DNA of 64,000 bases, taken from the NCBI RefSeq assembly GCF_003574315.2, contig NZ_AP025739.1:2666001-2730000 (forward strand). The letters are read 5' to 3'. This document shows, one piece after another, positions 9,874 through 21,041 of the stretch. Numbering within the stretch: position 1 is the stretch's first letter; every line of letters begins with the position of its first letter. The position numbers and the translations under genes are program-made. The stretch is from Capsulimonas corticalis. GTDB lineage: Bacteria > Armatimonadota > Armatimonadia > Armatimonadales > Capsulimonadaceae. The notes under the pieces are model-generated. The model was not told the DNA's origin and made no database searches. It worked only from the letters and a program-made list of their open reading frames with translations.

Positions 9874-10442
<569 letters not shown>

Positions 10443-10443
<1 letters not shown>

Positions 10444-11246
10444 TGGGGTTTTCGATGAAGAAGACGACCTGGATCGTTCAGGCTAGTAAAGGCGCGACAT
10501 CGCCGACGCTGACGGCTCTGAAGAACGCCTGCGCCGCGTGTGACGCTCCTCTGGTGGAAGTGCGGGTCATCCCGTTTCTCGAAGAGATGCCGGACGTGCC
10601 GCCGGAGGTCGAGTGGCCGTTTTTCATTTATGGATTTACGACGCTGATCTTGAGCGCGCTTCGTTCGGATCGATGGCGCAAAGGCGTCTTCTTCGATCCC
10701 GCGCTGTTTACCCCGACGGCCTACCATCAGTATTACGGCGATCGAATGCTCAATGATGGGATGACGGTCGCCACGCCGTCCGAAATCGAAGCCTGGGGCT
10801 GGGCCGCCGAACGCAAGCTATTCATTCGCCCTAACGACGATCTGAAGCGACTGGCCGGGCAGGTGATGACGTACGCCGAATTCTGTTCGTGGTTCGATGG
10901 GTTCCGAGACGCTACGGACACCGAGATCCAGGCGGACACGCCGCTGATCGTGGCGCCCTACCGACAGATCACCGCCGAATGGCGCCTATTTCTGCTCGAA
11001 GGCCGCGTGATCGGATCGTCCCAATATCAGCCGGAGGCCGCGCCCTTCACTCCTCCGGAAGTGTTCGCCTACGCGGAGGCCGCCGCCGCTGAGTGGTCGC
11101 CCGCGCCCGCCTTCGTCATGGACATTGCGAGTTCCGAGGGAGCGCTGAAGATCATCGAACTGAACTGCATCAATGGGAGCGGCTTTTATCAGGCGAACGT
11201 CGGCAATATTGTCCGGGAGATTTCCCGTTATCAGGAAATTCGCTGA
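10443..11246 (+). CDS. ATP-grasp domain protein (DUF4343-like)
   Basis: The 267-residue protein ends in an ATP-grasp fold. Visible parts are a nucleotide-binding strand (KLFIRPNDDLK), an EWRLFLLEGRVIGSSQY segment and the metal-binding end FVMDIA...IIELNCINGSGFY, where Glu and Asn would bind Mg-ATP. The family joins a carboxylate to a nucleophile through an acyl-phosphate; the substrates are unknown. The ATG overlaps the isomerase stop, so it belongs to the operon although a ligase is not expected in a simple sugar catabolic route. A second ATG four codons on is an alternative start. It ends tail-to-tail with the Uma2-like gene. Confidence 0.75.
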
Positions 11247-11250
11247 TGGT

Positions 11251-11844
11251 TTAGGGGAAAAGGTCGGTGACGGCGATCACCGCCTCGGGAGCGGACAGGG
11301 GCGTGATACTCTGCGTATCGTAATAGACGCTTGCCTCTTGATACGATCCCGCCTGCGGCGACCGCCGAACTTCCAGCTCCCGCGCCGCTACATTGACGAT
11401 CCAATACTCGCCGACGCCGGAGGCGGCGTAAAGCGCGGCTTTTCGGGTGCGGTCGTAGGTCAGCGTGCTGTCGGAAATCTCAACCAGCAGAAGCGTGTCC
11501 GCAGGGCCGGGATGGCGGTCTTTATAGTCGTGGAAAGTACCGCGTGCGACGAGGATATCCGGCTCTGGCTCCGAGGTATCCGCAAGTGTCATGGGAGACT
11601 GTTCACGGATATAAGTGTCGCCGCCAAAAGCGGAGCGAAGCGCATGGACGACAGCGTGCAGCGTGACGGTGTGCGGCGTCTTCTGAGGGCTCATGGTCTC
11701 AATGATCTCTCCGTCAATTAATTCGACGCGTATTTCAGGCGGAAAGAAACCGAGATCGCCGAGGCGGTAGTAGTCGTCCCGAGTCCAACGATGCGGAGAG
11801 GGCATGGCGGCTTCGGATGTTTCGGTAATTGTATTCGGCGTCAT
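11251..11844 (-). CDS. Uma2-family (DUF820) restriction-endonuclease-fold protein
   Basis: The 197-residue protein shows the Uma2 layout: an N-terminal helix (WTRDDYYRL), VELIDGEIIETMSP, and the PD-(D/E)XK-like core EPDILV followed by LLLVEISDST and KAALYAASGVGEYWIVN. Such proteins occur in many copies in cyanobacteria and deep-branching phyla; nuclease activity is predicted from the fold but their role is unknown. GGAGG lies 7 bases before the ATG. No modification gene or partner lies nearby, so a restriction role is not supported. Confidence 0.88.
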   Translation of the reverse strand: MTPNTITETSEAAMPSPHRWTRDDYYRLGDLGFFPPEIRVELIDGEIIETMSPQKTPHTVTLHAVVHALRSAFGGDTYIREQSPMTLADTSEPEPDILVARGTFHDYKDRHPGPADTLLLVEISDSTLTYDRTRKAALYAASGVGEYWIVNVAARELEVRRSPQAGSYQEASVYYDTQSITPLSAPEAVIAVTDLFP

Positions 11845-11929
11845 TAATCAGCCTCCGGAACAAGTGCGTCGGTATATCATGTATTGTACGGCGCCATTTC
11901 CGCTAAGTCAATGTGCTTTGCGCCCTGCC

Positions 11930-12163
11930 TTATGTAACGCGCAGATGTGGCAGCTTTGTCCTGACGTCTTCGAGGTGCTCTTGAGGAACAAAGAGCCGGT
12001 AACTGCCGCAATCGACGCAAATATAGGCGCGCAGACAGGAACTGTTGGTAACTCCACTGACGCCGGGCAGCAGGTCGACGCCTTTATTGCTGAAGATGGG
12101 ATGGAGGTCAAGCTTGGCGACGTGGATTTTGTGTTCGCCGCATTCCGGGCATGTGTTTTTCAA
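11930..12163 (-). CDS. Small zinc-ribbon protein
   Basis: From a TTG start (AGGAG about 11 bases upstream) the frame encodes 77 residues. Two knuckles, CPEC near the N-terminus and CVDC about 40 residues later, would bind one zinc ion. A short tail, FVPQEHLEDVRTKLPHLRV, follows. Single zinc-ribbon proteins of this size often bind nucleic acid or partners, but no function is assigned. A longer in-frame start at 12283 would add a leader of unconvincing composition. The gene is minus strand, upstream of the Uma2-like gene. Confidence 0.6.
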   Translation of the reverse strand: MKNTCPECGEHKIHVAKLDLHPIFSNKGVDLLPGVSGVTNSSCLRAYICVDCGSYRLFVPQEHLEDVRTKLPHLRVT

Positions 12164-12305
12164 TGCGAATTCTTCTCCTCGGCGATGAATTTCGCCGCTT
12201 GCCGGCGGCTGACCGGCAAGCGGCGTGGGAACATTGACTTTGACACAGACTCGGGCGTTTTGTTGCGCTGTCGAGCGGCGCAATTACGATCGGACTGGCG
12301 CAGCG

Positions 12306-13028
12306 TTATGCGCCCGAACCTTCCGTCACAACCTGCATTACGGTGTCACGAGCGCCTCTGGACTTATTGACGGCGTAGATCATTACTCCCAGTGTGTCCC
12401 CGCGATGCGAGCCGACATGGCAGCTGATACAGGCGGAGTGTTCGGCGCGGATCGGGCGGAGCGCGACGAACCAGCCGCCGTAATCGACGTTGATTACCTT
12501 CCCGCGCTTTACAACAGGCGCGTATGGCGTCAGCACTCGGGTCAGATGCTGCTCCGCCCAATTGATGGAATGATCGACGCGCTCGTAGGTGGAGTTGACG
12601 GCGAACAGCACATCCGTGGACGGTTTGGGATCGATTTCAACATGCGAGGCGTCGTGCGTGTCAAGGTGGGAGCCCGGTTTGTGGACGACATGCAGAATCC
12701 CGACGACATAAGATCGTCTCGCCTCGCGCAGTTTCAGGAACTTTCGGCGCTCTGACGGCGTCTCGCCATCGATCTCATCGATGCTGGTGTGGCCTGAGGG
12801 GAGCATGACAATTCGGTCGGGACCGAATTGCCCGGCGTTTCGCTGGAAGCGCGGCTGGACGATCTTATCGAGCGCGTCCGCCACTTGGAGCGGGGTGGAG
12901 AGAGTGGGCGCGTCCGCCCCCGCAGGCGGAGTGCGCAGCGTCGCCGCAAGGCAGACGGTAAAGATTACGGCTCCGGCGCCGATGACACGGCTCCGAGTAA
13001 ACACACGTGGCGAATACAGCGACCGCAT
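12306..13028 (-). CDS. Secreted monoheme c-type cytochrome-like protein
   Basis: The 240-residue protein has an N-terminal hydrophobic export segment (about 15-33) followed by AGADAP, which could be a signal-peptidase site or an anchor. A single heme motif, CISCH (200-204), lies near the C-terminus and is followed by GDTLGVMIYAVN. The middle region resembles sensor-like heme domains of the DUF3365/Tll0287 type, which is tentative. It would act outside the cytoplasmic membrane in electron transfer or redox sensing. AGGAGG lies 11 bases before the ATG. No cytochrome maturation genes are nearby. Confidence 0.65.
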   Translation of the reverse strand: MRSLYSPRVFTRSRVIGAGAVIFTVCLAATLRTPPAGADAPTLSTPLQVADALDKIVQPRFQRNAGQFGPDRIVMLPSGHTSIDEIDGETPSERRKFLKLREARRSYVVGILHVVHKPGSHLDTHDASHVEIDPKPSTDVLFAVNSTYERVDHSINWAEQHLTRVLTPYAPVVKRGKVINVDYGGWFVALRPIRAEHSACISCHVGSHRGDTLGVMIYAVNKSRGARDTVMQVVTEGSGA

Positions 13029-13122
13029 TTTGTGGCGCCCTCCTAAGGCGCCGTTCGTACAATGGCTTGCGACGGATCGGGAAGATCCCGATGGTGGTGG
13101 TCACGCCGAAACGGAGGAGCTC

Positions 13123-13599
13123 CTATTCGGCAGTGTGGGAGGAATCCGCCGCCGGCTGAGGGCGGCGGGGGGCGCGCAGCAGGCGGCGCCTTCGGGCGGC
13201 GAGACGGCGGGCGTTGCCCAGCGCGATCGTTTCGGCTTCGCCCACCAGCTTCTCCAGCTCGGTGAGTTCGGCGGCGGTCAGACCGGGGCCGGAGCGCTCG
13301 CTGTGGCGCGCCATCAGGGCGTCCATACGCGCCTGCTTCGCCGCTCCCAGGTCCTCAACGATCGTCGGTTCGTCAAACGTAAGGATATCGGCGATCCCGA
13401 TCCCCAGCGCCTGACAGACCGCCCCAATGACCCGCATGTCCACCTTCTCCAAAGGCTCCTCGGGATCCGCAAGGCGATAGATGCTCTTGGCGTTGATCCG
13501 ATCTCCCTGCTCCGCCACGCGGCGCACCAGGTCGGCCGTATTCAATCCTTGAGCGTCCAGCACCCGTTTCAGCCGAGAAAACGCTTCCTGCATGTCCAT
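13123..13599 (-). CDS. XRE-family helix-turn-helix regulator
   Basis: The 158-residue protein carries a Cro/C1-type helix-turn-helix over about residues 3-75, including INAKSIYRLADPEEPLEKVD and VCQALGIGIADILTFDEP. A helical, basic C-terminal tail follows (LAARRRRLLRAPRRPQP). AAGGGG lies 5 bases before the ATG. It starts 9 bases after the fatty-acid hydroxylase stop, so the two are probably one transcript and the regulator may control that unit. No ligand domain is visible. Confidence 0.8.
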   Translation of the reverse strand: MDMQEAFSRLKRVLDAQGLNTADLVRRVAEQGDRINAKSIYRLADPEEPLEKVDMRVIGAVCQALGIGIADILTFDEPTIVEDLGAAKQARMDALMARHSERSGPGLTAAELTELEKLVGEAETIALGNARRLAARRRRLLRAPRRPQPAADSSHTAE

Positions 13600-13608
13600 C
13601 CATTCCCC

Positions 13609-14223
13609 TTAAGGAGATTTTACCGTATGCGCGGGTTTTTTCGCATGTTTTGCCTTTTCGATTTCTTTGCTCCGATCGGCGCGAAGTTTGGGAAAAAGGA
13701 CGATCCGGCGGCCGTCGGCGCCGCGCAGCGTGCCCAGCGTCAGGTCCGCCAGCGGGAACAGAACATTTAAGTTGCTGAGCATGAATTTGTGATGCACGCG
13801 GTGGTGCGCGTCGAGAAAGCGATAGTAGCGAAAGCGGCTCAGAAAAGCCGACGCCTTCGGCACGTGCATCGCCCAATGGAACGTCTCATAGCATGTGTAA
13901 TAAATGGAAATCGCCGCAACGCCGCCCCAGAGGCTGGGAATCTTCGTAAAGTGCTGAACCAGCAGAAACAGCGGCAAATGAAAGCCTACCATGGCCGGCA
14001 GCGCCCACCAGTCCATGGGGACCTTCGCCGGATGGTCGTCGTGCGTGTGGTAAGTCTCATCGCCCTTGTAGATCTGATGATGCACCAGCGTGTGTTCGCG
14101 AAACGTGCGATAGATATATTTGGGAGAGTGAAACAGGTACCGGTGGAAGAACCACTCGAAGTAGCTCCCGTAAACGAAATACAGTGCGAACGCCGCCAGT
14201 TCGCACAGAAGAATATGCGTCAT
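13609..14223 (-). CDS. Sterol desaturase/fatty acid hydroxylase superfamily membrane protein
   Basis: The 204-residue integral membrane di-iron protein has the expected histidine clusters: His27 and His32 in FHRYLFH, His44, 48 and 49 in HTLVHH, His116 and 120 in HWAMH, and His140, 141, 144 and 145 in HHRVHHK. Hydrophobic helices lie between them. It would hydroxylate or desaturate a lipid using O2. It is shorter than sterol desaturases and closer in size to carotenoid or fatty-acid hydroxylases. The chosen ATG has AAAGGA about 10 bases upstream; an ATG six codons earlier lacks one. Confidence 0.85.
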   Translation of the reverse strand: MTHILLCELAAFALYFVYGSYFEWFFHRYLFHSPKYIYRTFREHTLVHHQIYKGDETYHTHDDHPAKVPMDWWALPAMVGFHLPLFLLVQHFTKIPSLWGGVAAISIYYTCYETFHWAMHVPKASAFLSRFRYYRFLDAHHRVHHKFMLSNLNVLFPLADLTLGTLRGADGRRIVLFPKLRADRSKEIEKAKHAKKPAHTVKSP

Positions 14224-14281
14224 GATCAGTTTTCCTTTCATACAGCCAAAATTCAGCTAATATTGAAAATATGAATCAATA

Positions 14282-14299
14282 TTACCATATAAATGGTAA
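14282..14299. promoter_or_regulatory. Candidate operator upstream of the hydroxylase-regulator pair
   Basis: A perfect 7-base inverted repeat, TTACCAT and ATGGTAA, with a 4-base centre lies in an unusually AT-rich stretch (14250-14340). That stretch also contains a repeated AATATT. It sits about 60 bases upstream of the hydroxylase start and could bind the XRE regulator encoded in the same unit. Confidence 0.4.
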
Positions 14300-14407
14300 A
14301 AATAACGCAATGTGTAAAAAATACATAATAACCATTTTGGCGGTGGAGCGTTAAGCGGGGAGCGCGGGAGCGGAGGGGCGCGGGAGCGGAGGGGCGGCGC
14401 GTAACAC

Positions 14408-14438
14408 AAAAAAGGGAGCGCCGTCAGGCGCTCCCTTC
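14408..14438 (-). terminator. Rho-independent terminator of the first chemoreceptor gene
   Basis: On the minus strand, GGGAGCGCC and GGCGCTCCC form a perfect stem with a 4-base loop, followed by a T run of six. It lies about 30 bases past the stop. Confidence 0.93.
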
Positions 14439-14466
14439 AAGGTTGATATGTGTTTTGGGCGCAGTG

Positions 14467-16431
14467 TTACGCCGCCTGAAGCAAGACCAGGTCCGGGCGG
14501 GACGATCCGCCGTGAGCGGCTGTCTTGCTGACGCGGAACTGGGAAATGGCTTCCTCCAGCGTCTGCGCGATGCCCGACAATTCGGCGGCGCTGGCGACCA
14601 GCTCCTCGACGCTCGCCGTCTGCATGGCCGCCGTGTCCGTCACTGTCTGGATCGACGCCGACACTTCCTCCGCCGAAGCGCTCATTTCTTCCGCCGCCGC
14701 CGAGCTTTCCTCGACCACTGCCGCGATGTCGTTGATCGACTGCGACACGTTGTCCGCCGAAACGCTCATCCGAACCGACGCCGCGCTGATCCCCATCACA
14801 CGCTCTGTCACGCCCTGGACCACCGACTGGATCTGAAGCAGCGCCGCGCCTGCTTCTTCCGCCAGCGCCGTGCCCTTGGCTACTTCCTGAGTGCCCGTCT
14901 CCATCGTCTTGACCGCCTGGCTGGTCCGCGTGAGCACCTGAGCGATCAGGCCGCCGATCTCGCGGGTGGCGGCGCTGGAGCGTTCGGCGAGCTTGCGCAC
15001 TTCATCGGCGACGACCGCGAAGCCGCGTCCGGCTTCTCCGGCCCGCGCCGCTTCGATGGCGGCGTTGAGGGCGAGGAGGTTGGTCTGCTCGGCGATCTGT
15101 TCGATGGTGGCGACGATGCTTCCGATCTGCTCGGAGGAGCTTCCGAGAGCCTGAATGACCTGTGCGGACTGGGAGACGCTCTTGTGGATGCTTTGCATTC
15201 CTTCGACGGCGAGCGCGACGGTTCTTCCTCCGGCGGCGGCGCTTTCGTTGGCGAGGTTGGCGGCCTGGGTGGCGGCTTCGGCGTCCTTGGCCACGTCCTG
15301 AACGGCGTGGGCGAGCTGCTTGACCAGCTCCGCGCTGTCGGCGACGCTGCGGGCCTGCATGGTGCTGCCCTGCGCGACTTCGCCGGCGCCGGTTGCCGAC
15401 TGCTCGGAAGCCTGGGCGACTTCCAGCATCACGCTGCCGATCTCTTCCGTCGCCTCGCCAATGCTCTGGCTGACTTCCGCGACGGTGTTGGAGGCGGTGG
15501 CGACCTGCATGGCGTTGACCTGCAAGTCGGAGATGAGGCCGCTCAGGGCGTCCTGACAGTGCCGGAAGGAATCCACGGTGGCGTGGATCCGGCCCAGCAT
15601 TGAGTTAAAGGTGCCGGCCATCGCGCCGAACTCATCGTGCGTGGTGATATGGAGAGGCTTGGCGGCGGTCGCGATCTCGGCGGTCAGATCGCCACGCTCC
15701 AGGGCTTTGACGGCGTGGCCGAGATTTGTGATGCAGACGCTGTCCAGCGTTTCCAGGCCATCGGAGACTTGCGACAGCACGCGCACCATGTAACGGGTGA
15801 TCAGGCTGCCGATGGCGATTCCGCTGAAGGCCGCCACGGCGATCAGCAGCAGCGAGAGGCGCAGGCCGTTGGCGGACGCGCTTTTGATCTGCTGGCTGTA
15901 CCAGAGGCCGTGTGCGTGGTTCCAGGCGGTCATGGCGTCGACAACATCCATGACTTTGTGGACCTGATCGCGCATGGGGCCGTTGAGCTGCTTGACCGCC
16001 GCCTTATGGTCATTGGTATCCATCAATTGGATCAAGGTCGTATGGCCGGATAGATAATCGGTCCAGGTCGTTTTCAGCGTCTCGTAGTTCTGGCGGTCGG
16101 CGGGATCGTCGACGCCGGCGCCGTATGCGTCGAGACCTTCCTGCGCCTTCGCCTGCGCGGTATCGCTGTCCTTGACGAACTTGGCGCGGCCCGCGGCGTT
16201 CTCGGCGAGGGCCATCTGGAATTCCATCGTGCGCATGCGCCGCGCATTGACATGGAACTGCGCGAGGTGCTCTGTGCTCGTCAGGGAATCGGTAACGATG
16301 CTTTCGCCAAGATGCGTCATATGCGTCATCAGGGCGATGCCGACGATTCCCATGATTGTCGTCAGCAGCACGCAGAGGCCGAAGCCTATGGAAAGTTTAT
16401 GAGCCGTCTTGCGGTTTAAGAACCATTGCAT
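14467..16431 (-). CDS. Methyl-accepting chemotaxis protein (first copy)
   Basis: The 654-residue receptor has a first membrane helix at about 14-36, a periplasmic four-helix sensor region to about 185, a second helix ([19 protein letters not shown]) and a HAMP-like linker. A long cytoplasmic coiled coil follows, with the hairpin tip [20 protein letters not shown] and [13 protein letters not shown]. It would signal through CheW/CheA to flagellar or pilus motility. The ATG giving [14 protein letters not shown] matches the start of the neighbouring paralog and has GAAGGA upstream; an earlier in-frame start adds 18 residues. The signalling domain is almost identical to the next gene while the sensor domains have diverged. 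Confidence 0.95.
   Translation of the reverse strand: MQWFLNRKTAHKLSIGFGLCVLLTTIMGIVGIALMTHMTHLGESIVTDSLTSTEHLAQFHVNARRMRTMEFQMALAENAAGRAKFVKDSDTAQAKAQEGLDAYGAGVDDPADRQNYETLKTTWTDYLSGHTTLIQLMDTNDHKAAVKQLNGPMRDQVHKVMDVVDAMTAWNHAHGLWYSQQIKSASANGLRLSLLLIAVAAFSGIAIGSLITRYMVRVLSQVSDGLETLDSVCITNLGHAVKALERGDLTAEIATAAKPLHITTHDEFGAMAGTFNSMLGRIHATVDSFRHCQDALSGLISDLQVNAMQVATASNTVAEVSQSIGEATEEIGSVMLEVAQASEQSATGAGEVAQGSTMQARSVADSAELVKQLAHAVQDVAKDAEAATQAANLANESAAAGGRTVALAVEGMQSIHKSVSQSAQVIQALGSSSEQIGSIVATIEQIAEQTNLLALNAAIEAARAGEAGRGFAVVADEVRKLAERSSAATREIGGLIAQVLTRTSQAVKTMETGTQEVAKGTALAEEAGAALLQIQSVVQGVTERVMGISAASVRMSVSADNVSQSINDIAAVVEESSAAAEEMSASAEEVSASIQTVTDTAAMQTASVEELVASAAELSGIAQTLEEAISQFRVSKTAAHGGSSRPDLVLLQAA
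14591..15295. repeat. 705-bp near-identical block, copy 1 (in first chemoreceptor gene)
   Basis: This block matches 16759-17463 at a constant offset of 2168 bases. I counted three mismatches by eye and no gaps; the encoded residues do not change. It covers the cytoplasmic hairpin and adaptation region. Similarity drops abruptly at both edges. Confidence 0.95.
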
Positions 16432-16576
16432 CCTTCGGTCTCCAAAATTCAACAGTAGGGGTGACGTGACCGTCTCCCTATTCATATTGCCACTTTAGAA
16501 CGATCTCTGTAGGGTGAGAATGTGATGGGAATGCGCGGGATTGGCCGGGCGCGCGCAAAAACATGGCGAGAAACAC

Positions 16577-16609
16577 AAAAAACGCGGAACGGACAGTGTC
16601 CGTTCCGCG
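16577..16609 (-). terminator. Rho-independent terminator of the second chemoreceptor gene
   Basis: On the minus strand a 13-base perfect stem (CGCGGAACGGACA and its complement) with a very small loop is followed by a six-T run and TGTGTTT. Confidence 0.93.
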
Positions 16610-16640
16610 CCATCGATCGATTGAGTTGGTCGTTGTTTCG

Positions 16641-18599
16641 TTATGCGGCTTTGCTCAGCGTGAGGCGGGGGAGCTGCTCGGAAGGCCGATCTTCGAGGAC
16701 GTGAAACTGAGAGATCGCCTTTTCCAGCGTCTGCGCGATGCTGGCGAGCTCCTCGGCGCTGGCGACCAGCTCCTCGACGCTCGCCGTCTGCATGGCGGCC
16801 GTGTCCGTCACCGTCTGGATCGACGCCGACACTTCCTCCGCCGAAGCGCTCATTTCTTCCGCCGCCGCCGAGCTTTCCTCGACCACTGCCGCGATGTCGT
16901 TGATCGACTGCGACACGTTGTCCGCCGAAACGCTCATCCGAACCGACGCCGCGCTGATCCCCATCACACGCTCTGTCACGCCCTGGACCACCGACTGGAT
17001 CTGAAGCAGCGCCGCGCCTGCTTCTTCCGCCAGCGCCGTGCCCTTGGCTACTTCCTGAGTGCCCGTCTCCATCGTCTTGACCGCCTGGCTGGTCCGCGTG
17101 AGCACCTGAGCGATCAGGCCGCCGATCTCGCGGGTGGCGGCGCTGGAGCGTTCGGCGAGCTTGCGCACTTCATCGGCGACGACCGCGAAGCCGCGTCCGG
17201 CTTCTCCGGCCCGCGCCGCTTCGATGGCGGCGTTGAGGGCGAGGAGGTTGGTCTGCTCGGCGATCTGTTCGATGGTGGCGACGATGCTTCCGATCTGCTC
17301 GGAGGAGCTTCCGAGAGCCTGAATGACCTGTGCGGACTGGGAGACGCTCTTGTGGATGCTTTGCATTCCTTCGACGGCGAGCGCGACGGTTCTTCCTCCG
17401 GCGGCGGCGCTTTCGTTGGCGAGGTTGGCGGCCTGGGTGGCGGCCTCGGCGTCCTTGGCCACGCCTTGAACGCCGTACGCAAGCTGCTTGACCAGTTCGG
17501 CGCTGTCGGCGAGGGAGCGCGCCTGCGACGTGCTGCCCTGCGCGACTTCGCTCGCGCCTCGCGCCGATTGATCGCTGGCCTGGGCGACTTCGAGCATCAC
17601 GCTGCTGATCTCTTCGGTTGAGTTTCCGATCTGCTGGCTGGCGTCCGCGACAGTCCCGGAAGCCTGGGAGACCTGCGCGGCGTTTTCCTGAAGACCGAGG
17701 ATCAAGCGGCTGAGCGCGGCCTGGGATTTACGAAACGATTCGACGGTCGAGTGGATCTGCCCGAGCATGGCGTTGAACGTGCGCGCCATCGAACCGAACT
17801 CGTCCTGCGCCTCGATCTCAAGCGGCTTGGTTTGCGTGATGATGGCGACGGTCAAGTCTCCCCGCTCCATCGCGGTGACGGCGGCGCTCAGATTGGTGAC
17901 GCATACGGATTCCAGCGTCTCCAGCCGATTCGACATTTGCGACACGACGCGAACCATATATCGCGTGATGAAGCTGCCGACGGCCACGCCGGCCAACGCG
18001 GCGCAGAAGATGAGCGCGAGGGTCGTCCGCAGGCCCTCATTGGACGCCTTGGTGATCTGGCCGCTATACCAAACGCCGTGCGCGTGGTTCCAGGCCGTCA
18101 TTGCCGAGACCGTGTCGCTGATCGCGTGGAACTGCGAGCGCATCTCCCCGTTCAGCAGGTCCGCGCTCCGATCTTTCTCGCCGCGCATCAGCATCGGCGT
18201 CCATGTTTGCTGCTGAGTCTGATAGCCGGTCCACTGATCTTTGAGTTTGTCGTAGTTTTGCTTGTCCGCCGTGTCGGTCGCGGCCTGCCCATAGGCGTCC
18301 AGCGCCGAATCCGCCTCCGACTGCGCTTTGGCGGCGTCGGTCAAATATTTGTCGCGATCCTTCGGAGTGCGCGAAAGAATAGCCTGGAATTCCAATGTCC
18401 GGACATGACGGGCCCCGACATGGAACTCCGCAAGACGCTCGGTGCTGGTGAGCGAATCCGAGACGATGCTTTTCGCGATTTTGCTCATGTGCGCCATCAA
18501 ACCGATGGCCGCGCCGCCAAGCACCGTCGTCAAGAGTATACAAAGGCCGAAGCCGATCGAAAGCTTATGGGCTGTTTTGCGGTTGAGAAACCAATTCAT
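16641..18599 (-). CDS. Methyl-accepting chemotaxis protein (second copy)
   Basis: The 652-residue receptor has the same architecture as its downstream neighbour: [18 protein letters not shown] and first membrane helix, periplasmic four-helix bundle, second helix (about 190-210), HAMP-like linker and signalling hairpin. About 235 residues of the signalling domain are the same as in the other copy; sensor regions share only scattered residues. Different ligands feeding the same kinase array is the natural reading. Each gene has its own terminator, so they are separate transcripts. No che genes are in the window. Confidence 0.95.
   Translation of the reverse strand: MNWFLNRKTAHKLSIGFGLCILLTTVLGGAAIGLMAHMSKIAKSIVSDSLTSTERLAEFHVGARHVRTLEFQAILSRTPKDRDKYLTDAAKAQSEADSALDAYGQAATDTADKQNYDKLKDQWTGYQTQQQTWTPMLMRGEKDRSADLLNGEMRSQFHAISDTVSAMTAWNHAHGVWYSGQITKASNEGLRTTLALIFCAALAGVAVGSFITRYMVRVVSQMSNRLETLESVCVTNLSAAVTAMERGDLTVAIITQTKPLEIEAQDEFGSMARTFNAMLGQIHSTVESFRKSQAALSRLILGLQENAAQVSQASGTVADASQQIGNSTEEISSVMLEVAQASDQSARGASEVAQGSTSQARSLADSAELVKQLAYGVQGVAKDAEAATQAANLANESAAAGGRTVALAVEGMQSIHKSVSQSAQVIQALGSSSEQIGSIVATIEQIAEQTNLLALNAAIEAARAGEAGRGFAVVADEVRKLAERSSAATREIGGLIAQVLTRTSQAVKTMETGTQEVAKGTALAEEAGAALLQIQSVVQGVTERVMGISAASVRMSVSADNVSQSINDIAAVVEESSAAAEEMSASAEEVSASIQTVTDTAAMQTASVEELVASAEELASIAQTLEKAISQFHVLEDRPSEQLPRLTLSKAA
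16759..17463. repeat. 705-bp near-identical block, copy 2 (in second chemoreceptor gene)
   Basis: This is the partner of 14591-15295 in direct orientation. The repeats could support deletion or exchange between the two receptor genes. Confidence 0.95.
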
Positions 18600-18758
18600 G
18601 GAGCGTATCCTAAACAGTGGGAATTTTGACGATGAGTCATTATCTTTTCGGCGCTTTGGGAGCTCCTCCTTAGGGCGCCGGGATTCTCTCGCACTTCCGG
18701 GAGGAGCGGCATCGGGTATACTGTGACCGATTTTCGATCATCACTAGCGAGGGACACC

Positions 18759-19955
<1,197 letters not shown>

Positions 19956-19996
19956 TACGGTTCAGACTCACATGTCGTGAGCCGCTCTCGGCGCTC

Positions 19997-20044
19997 AAAG
20001 GGCGCTGCTGTTCTTGAAAGACCAGCAGCGCCCTTTGTGTTTTT
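19997..20044 (+). terminator. Rho-independent terminator of pgk
   Basis: A 14-base perfect stem (AAAGGGCGCTGCTG and its complement) with a 12-base loop is followed by GTGTTTTTT. Confidence 0.93.
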
Positions 20045-20180
20045 TGCTGATCCGAACAAGCGGCTGCAACCAAACCCGCCCCCTCCGTGTCTCATGGTTT
20101 GAGCGCTTCTGAGAGTTCTGGCGACAAAGCGATTATGCTTCCGCCCGCGCGACGACAGAGCGAAGCATTGAGGGGGATCG

Positions 20181-20981
20181 ATGAGCATGGCGAATGGCGA
20201 TGGGAGTGAGATCTCGTCCCGAAGAGTGAATTATGGCTGGATCGGCGAATCCTGGGGATTGCTGGGGCAGGCGGCGAGTCCGTGGATCATGTCTCAGCTG
20301 CTCTACGGCGTCTTGGTGTTTCTGTTGTCGCTGGCGCTGAATGTCCTGTGTTTTGGTGTTCCGCCGCTCAATCTCGCGGGCTTTTCGCGATGGGCGGACC
20401 ACCAAACGCCGGTCTCCAACACGGCGTCCTATGCGCTGAGTTTCGCGTTCAATGTCTTTCAATCATCGGCGTACTACGCGATGGCGGTGAAGCAAGTGCG
20501 CGGCGAGCAGGTCTCTTTCCACGACGCGTTTCGCGGCGGGGAAGGATTCTGGCGTATGGCGGGCGCCGTCCTGCTGATCGGCGTGCTGAGCCTGCTGGGC
20601 GTGGCGGGATTGGTAATCGGCGTGTTTTTCGTCGCCGGTCTGCTGCTGCCCGCATGGGCGATGGTCGCCGATGGCGAAAGTCCCACCGAGGCGATTACGC
20701 GGTCAATTCGGGCGATGAAGGGCGATTGGCTCAAAGCCGGCCTCTTCTGTCTGCTGTTTACCGCGCTGATGGGAGCGAGCGCGCTGCTCTGTGGTCTGGG
20801 CCTGCTCGCGACCACGCCGATGCTTTATCTCGTCTCGGCGCTCGCGTATCGGGACATGGCGGGCATGCCGATACTCACGACGCAGCCTTTCGAATATGGC
20901 GCGGGGCAGCCCGGCGTCTGGCCTCCTCCTCCGCAGGCGACGCGGCCGCCGGACGAGCCGACTTGGGGCGCCGGACAATAA
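20181..20981 (+). CDS. Membrane protein of a four-gene paralog array, member 1
   Basis: The 266-residue protein begins with a cytoplasmic RRVNYGWIGESWGLL motif. About six hydrophobic helices follow, two of which flank a conserved AVKQVRGEQVSFHDAFRGG loop. The last helix runs into LAYRDMAGMP and then a Pro-rich tail (QPGVWPPPPQ). The same motifs recur in the next three genes. The fold is reminiscent of DUF975/DUF4013-like or GDPD-type membrane domains, but I do not recognise a characterised family. GAGGGGG precedes the ATG. Confidence 0.75.
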   Translation: MSMANGDGSEISSRRVNYGWIGESWGLLGQAASPWIMSQLLYGVLVFLLSLALNVLCFGVPPLNLAGFSRWADHQTPVSNTASYALSFAFNVFQSSAYYAMAVKQVRGEQVSFHDAFRGGEGFWRMAGAVLLIGVLSLLGVAGLVIGVFFVAGLLLPAWAMVADGESPTEAITRSIRAMKGDWLKAGLFCLLFTALMGASALLCGLGLLATTPMLYLVSALAYRDMAGMPILTTQPFEYGAGQPGVWPPPPQATRPPDEPTWGAGQ

Positions 20982-21041
20982 TTGAGAGCCAACGGGCGTA
21001 ATTTTGGGGATATTGATCGTGATTGAGAGTGGAGGATAAGA

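Noticed and set aside
11251-11844. Restriction-modification or defence system around the Uma2-like gene
   Set aside because: No methyltransferase, helicase or other defence partner lies nearby; Uma2-like genes occur singly in many genomes.
14443-17621. Plus-strand frames over the two chemoreceptor genes that look like repeated proteins
   Set aside because: Their similarity to each other only mirrors the 705-bp near-identical block; the minus strand encodes the chemoreceptors.
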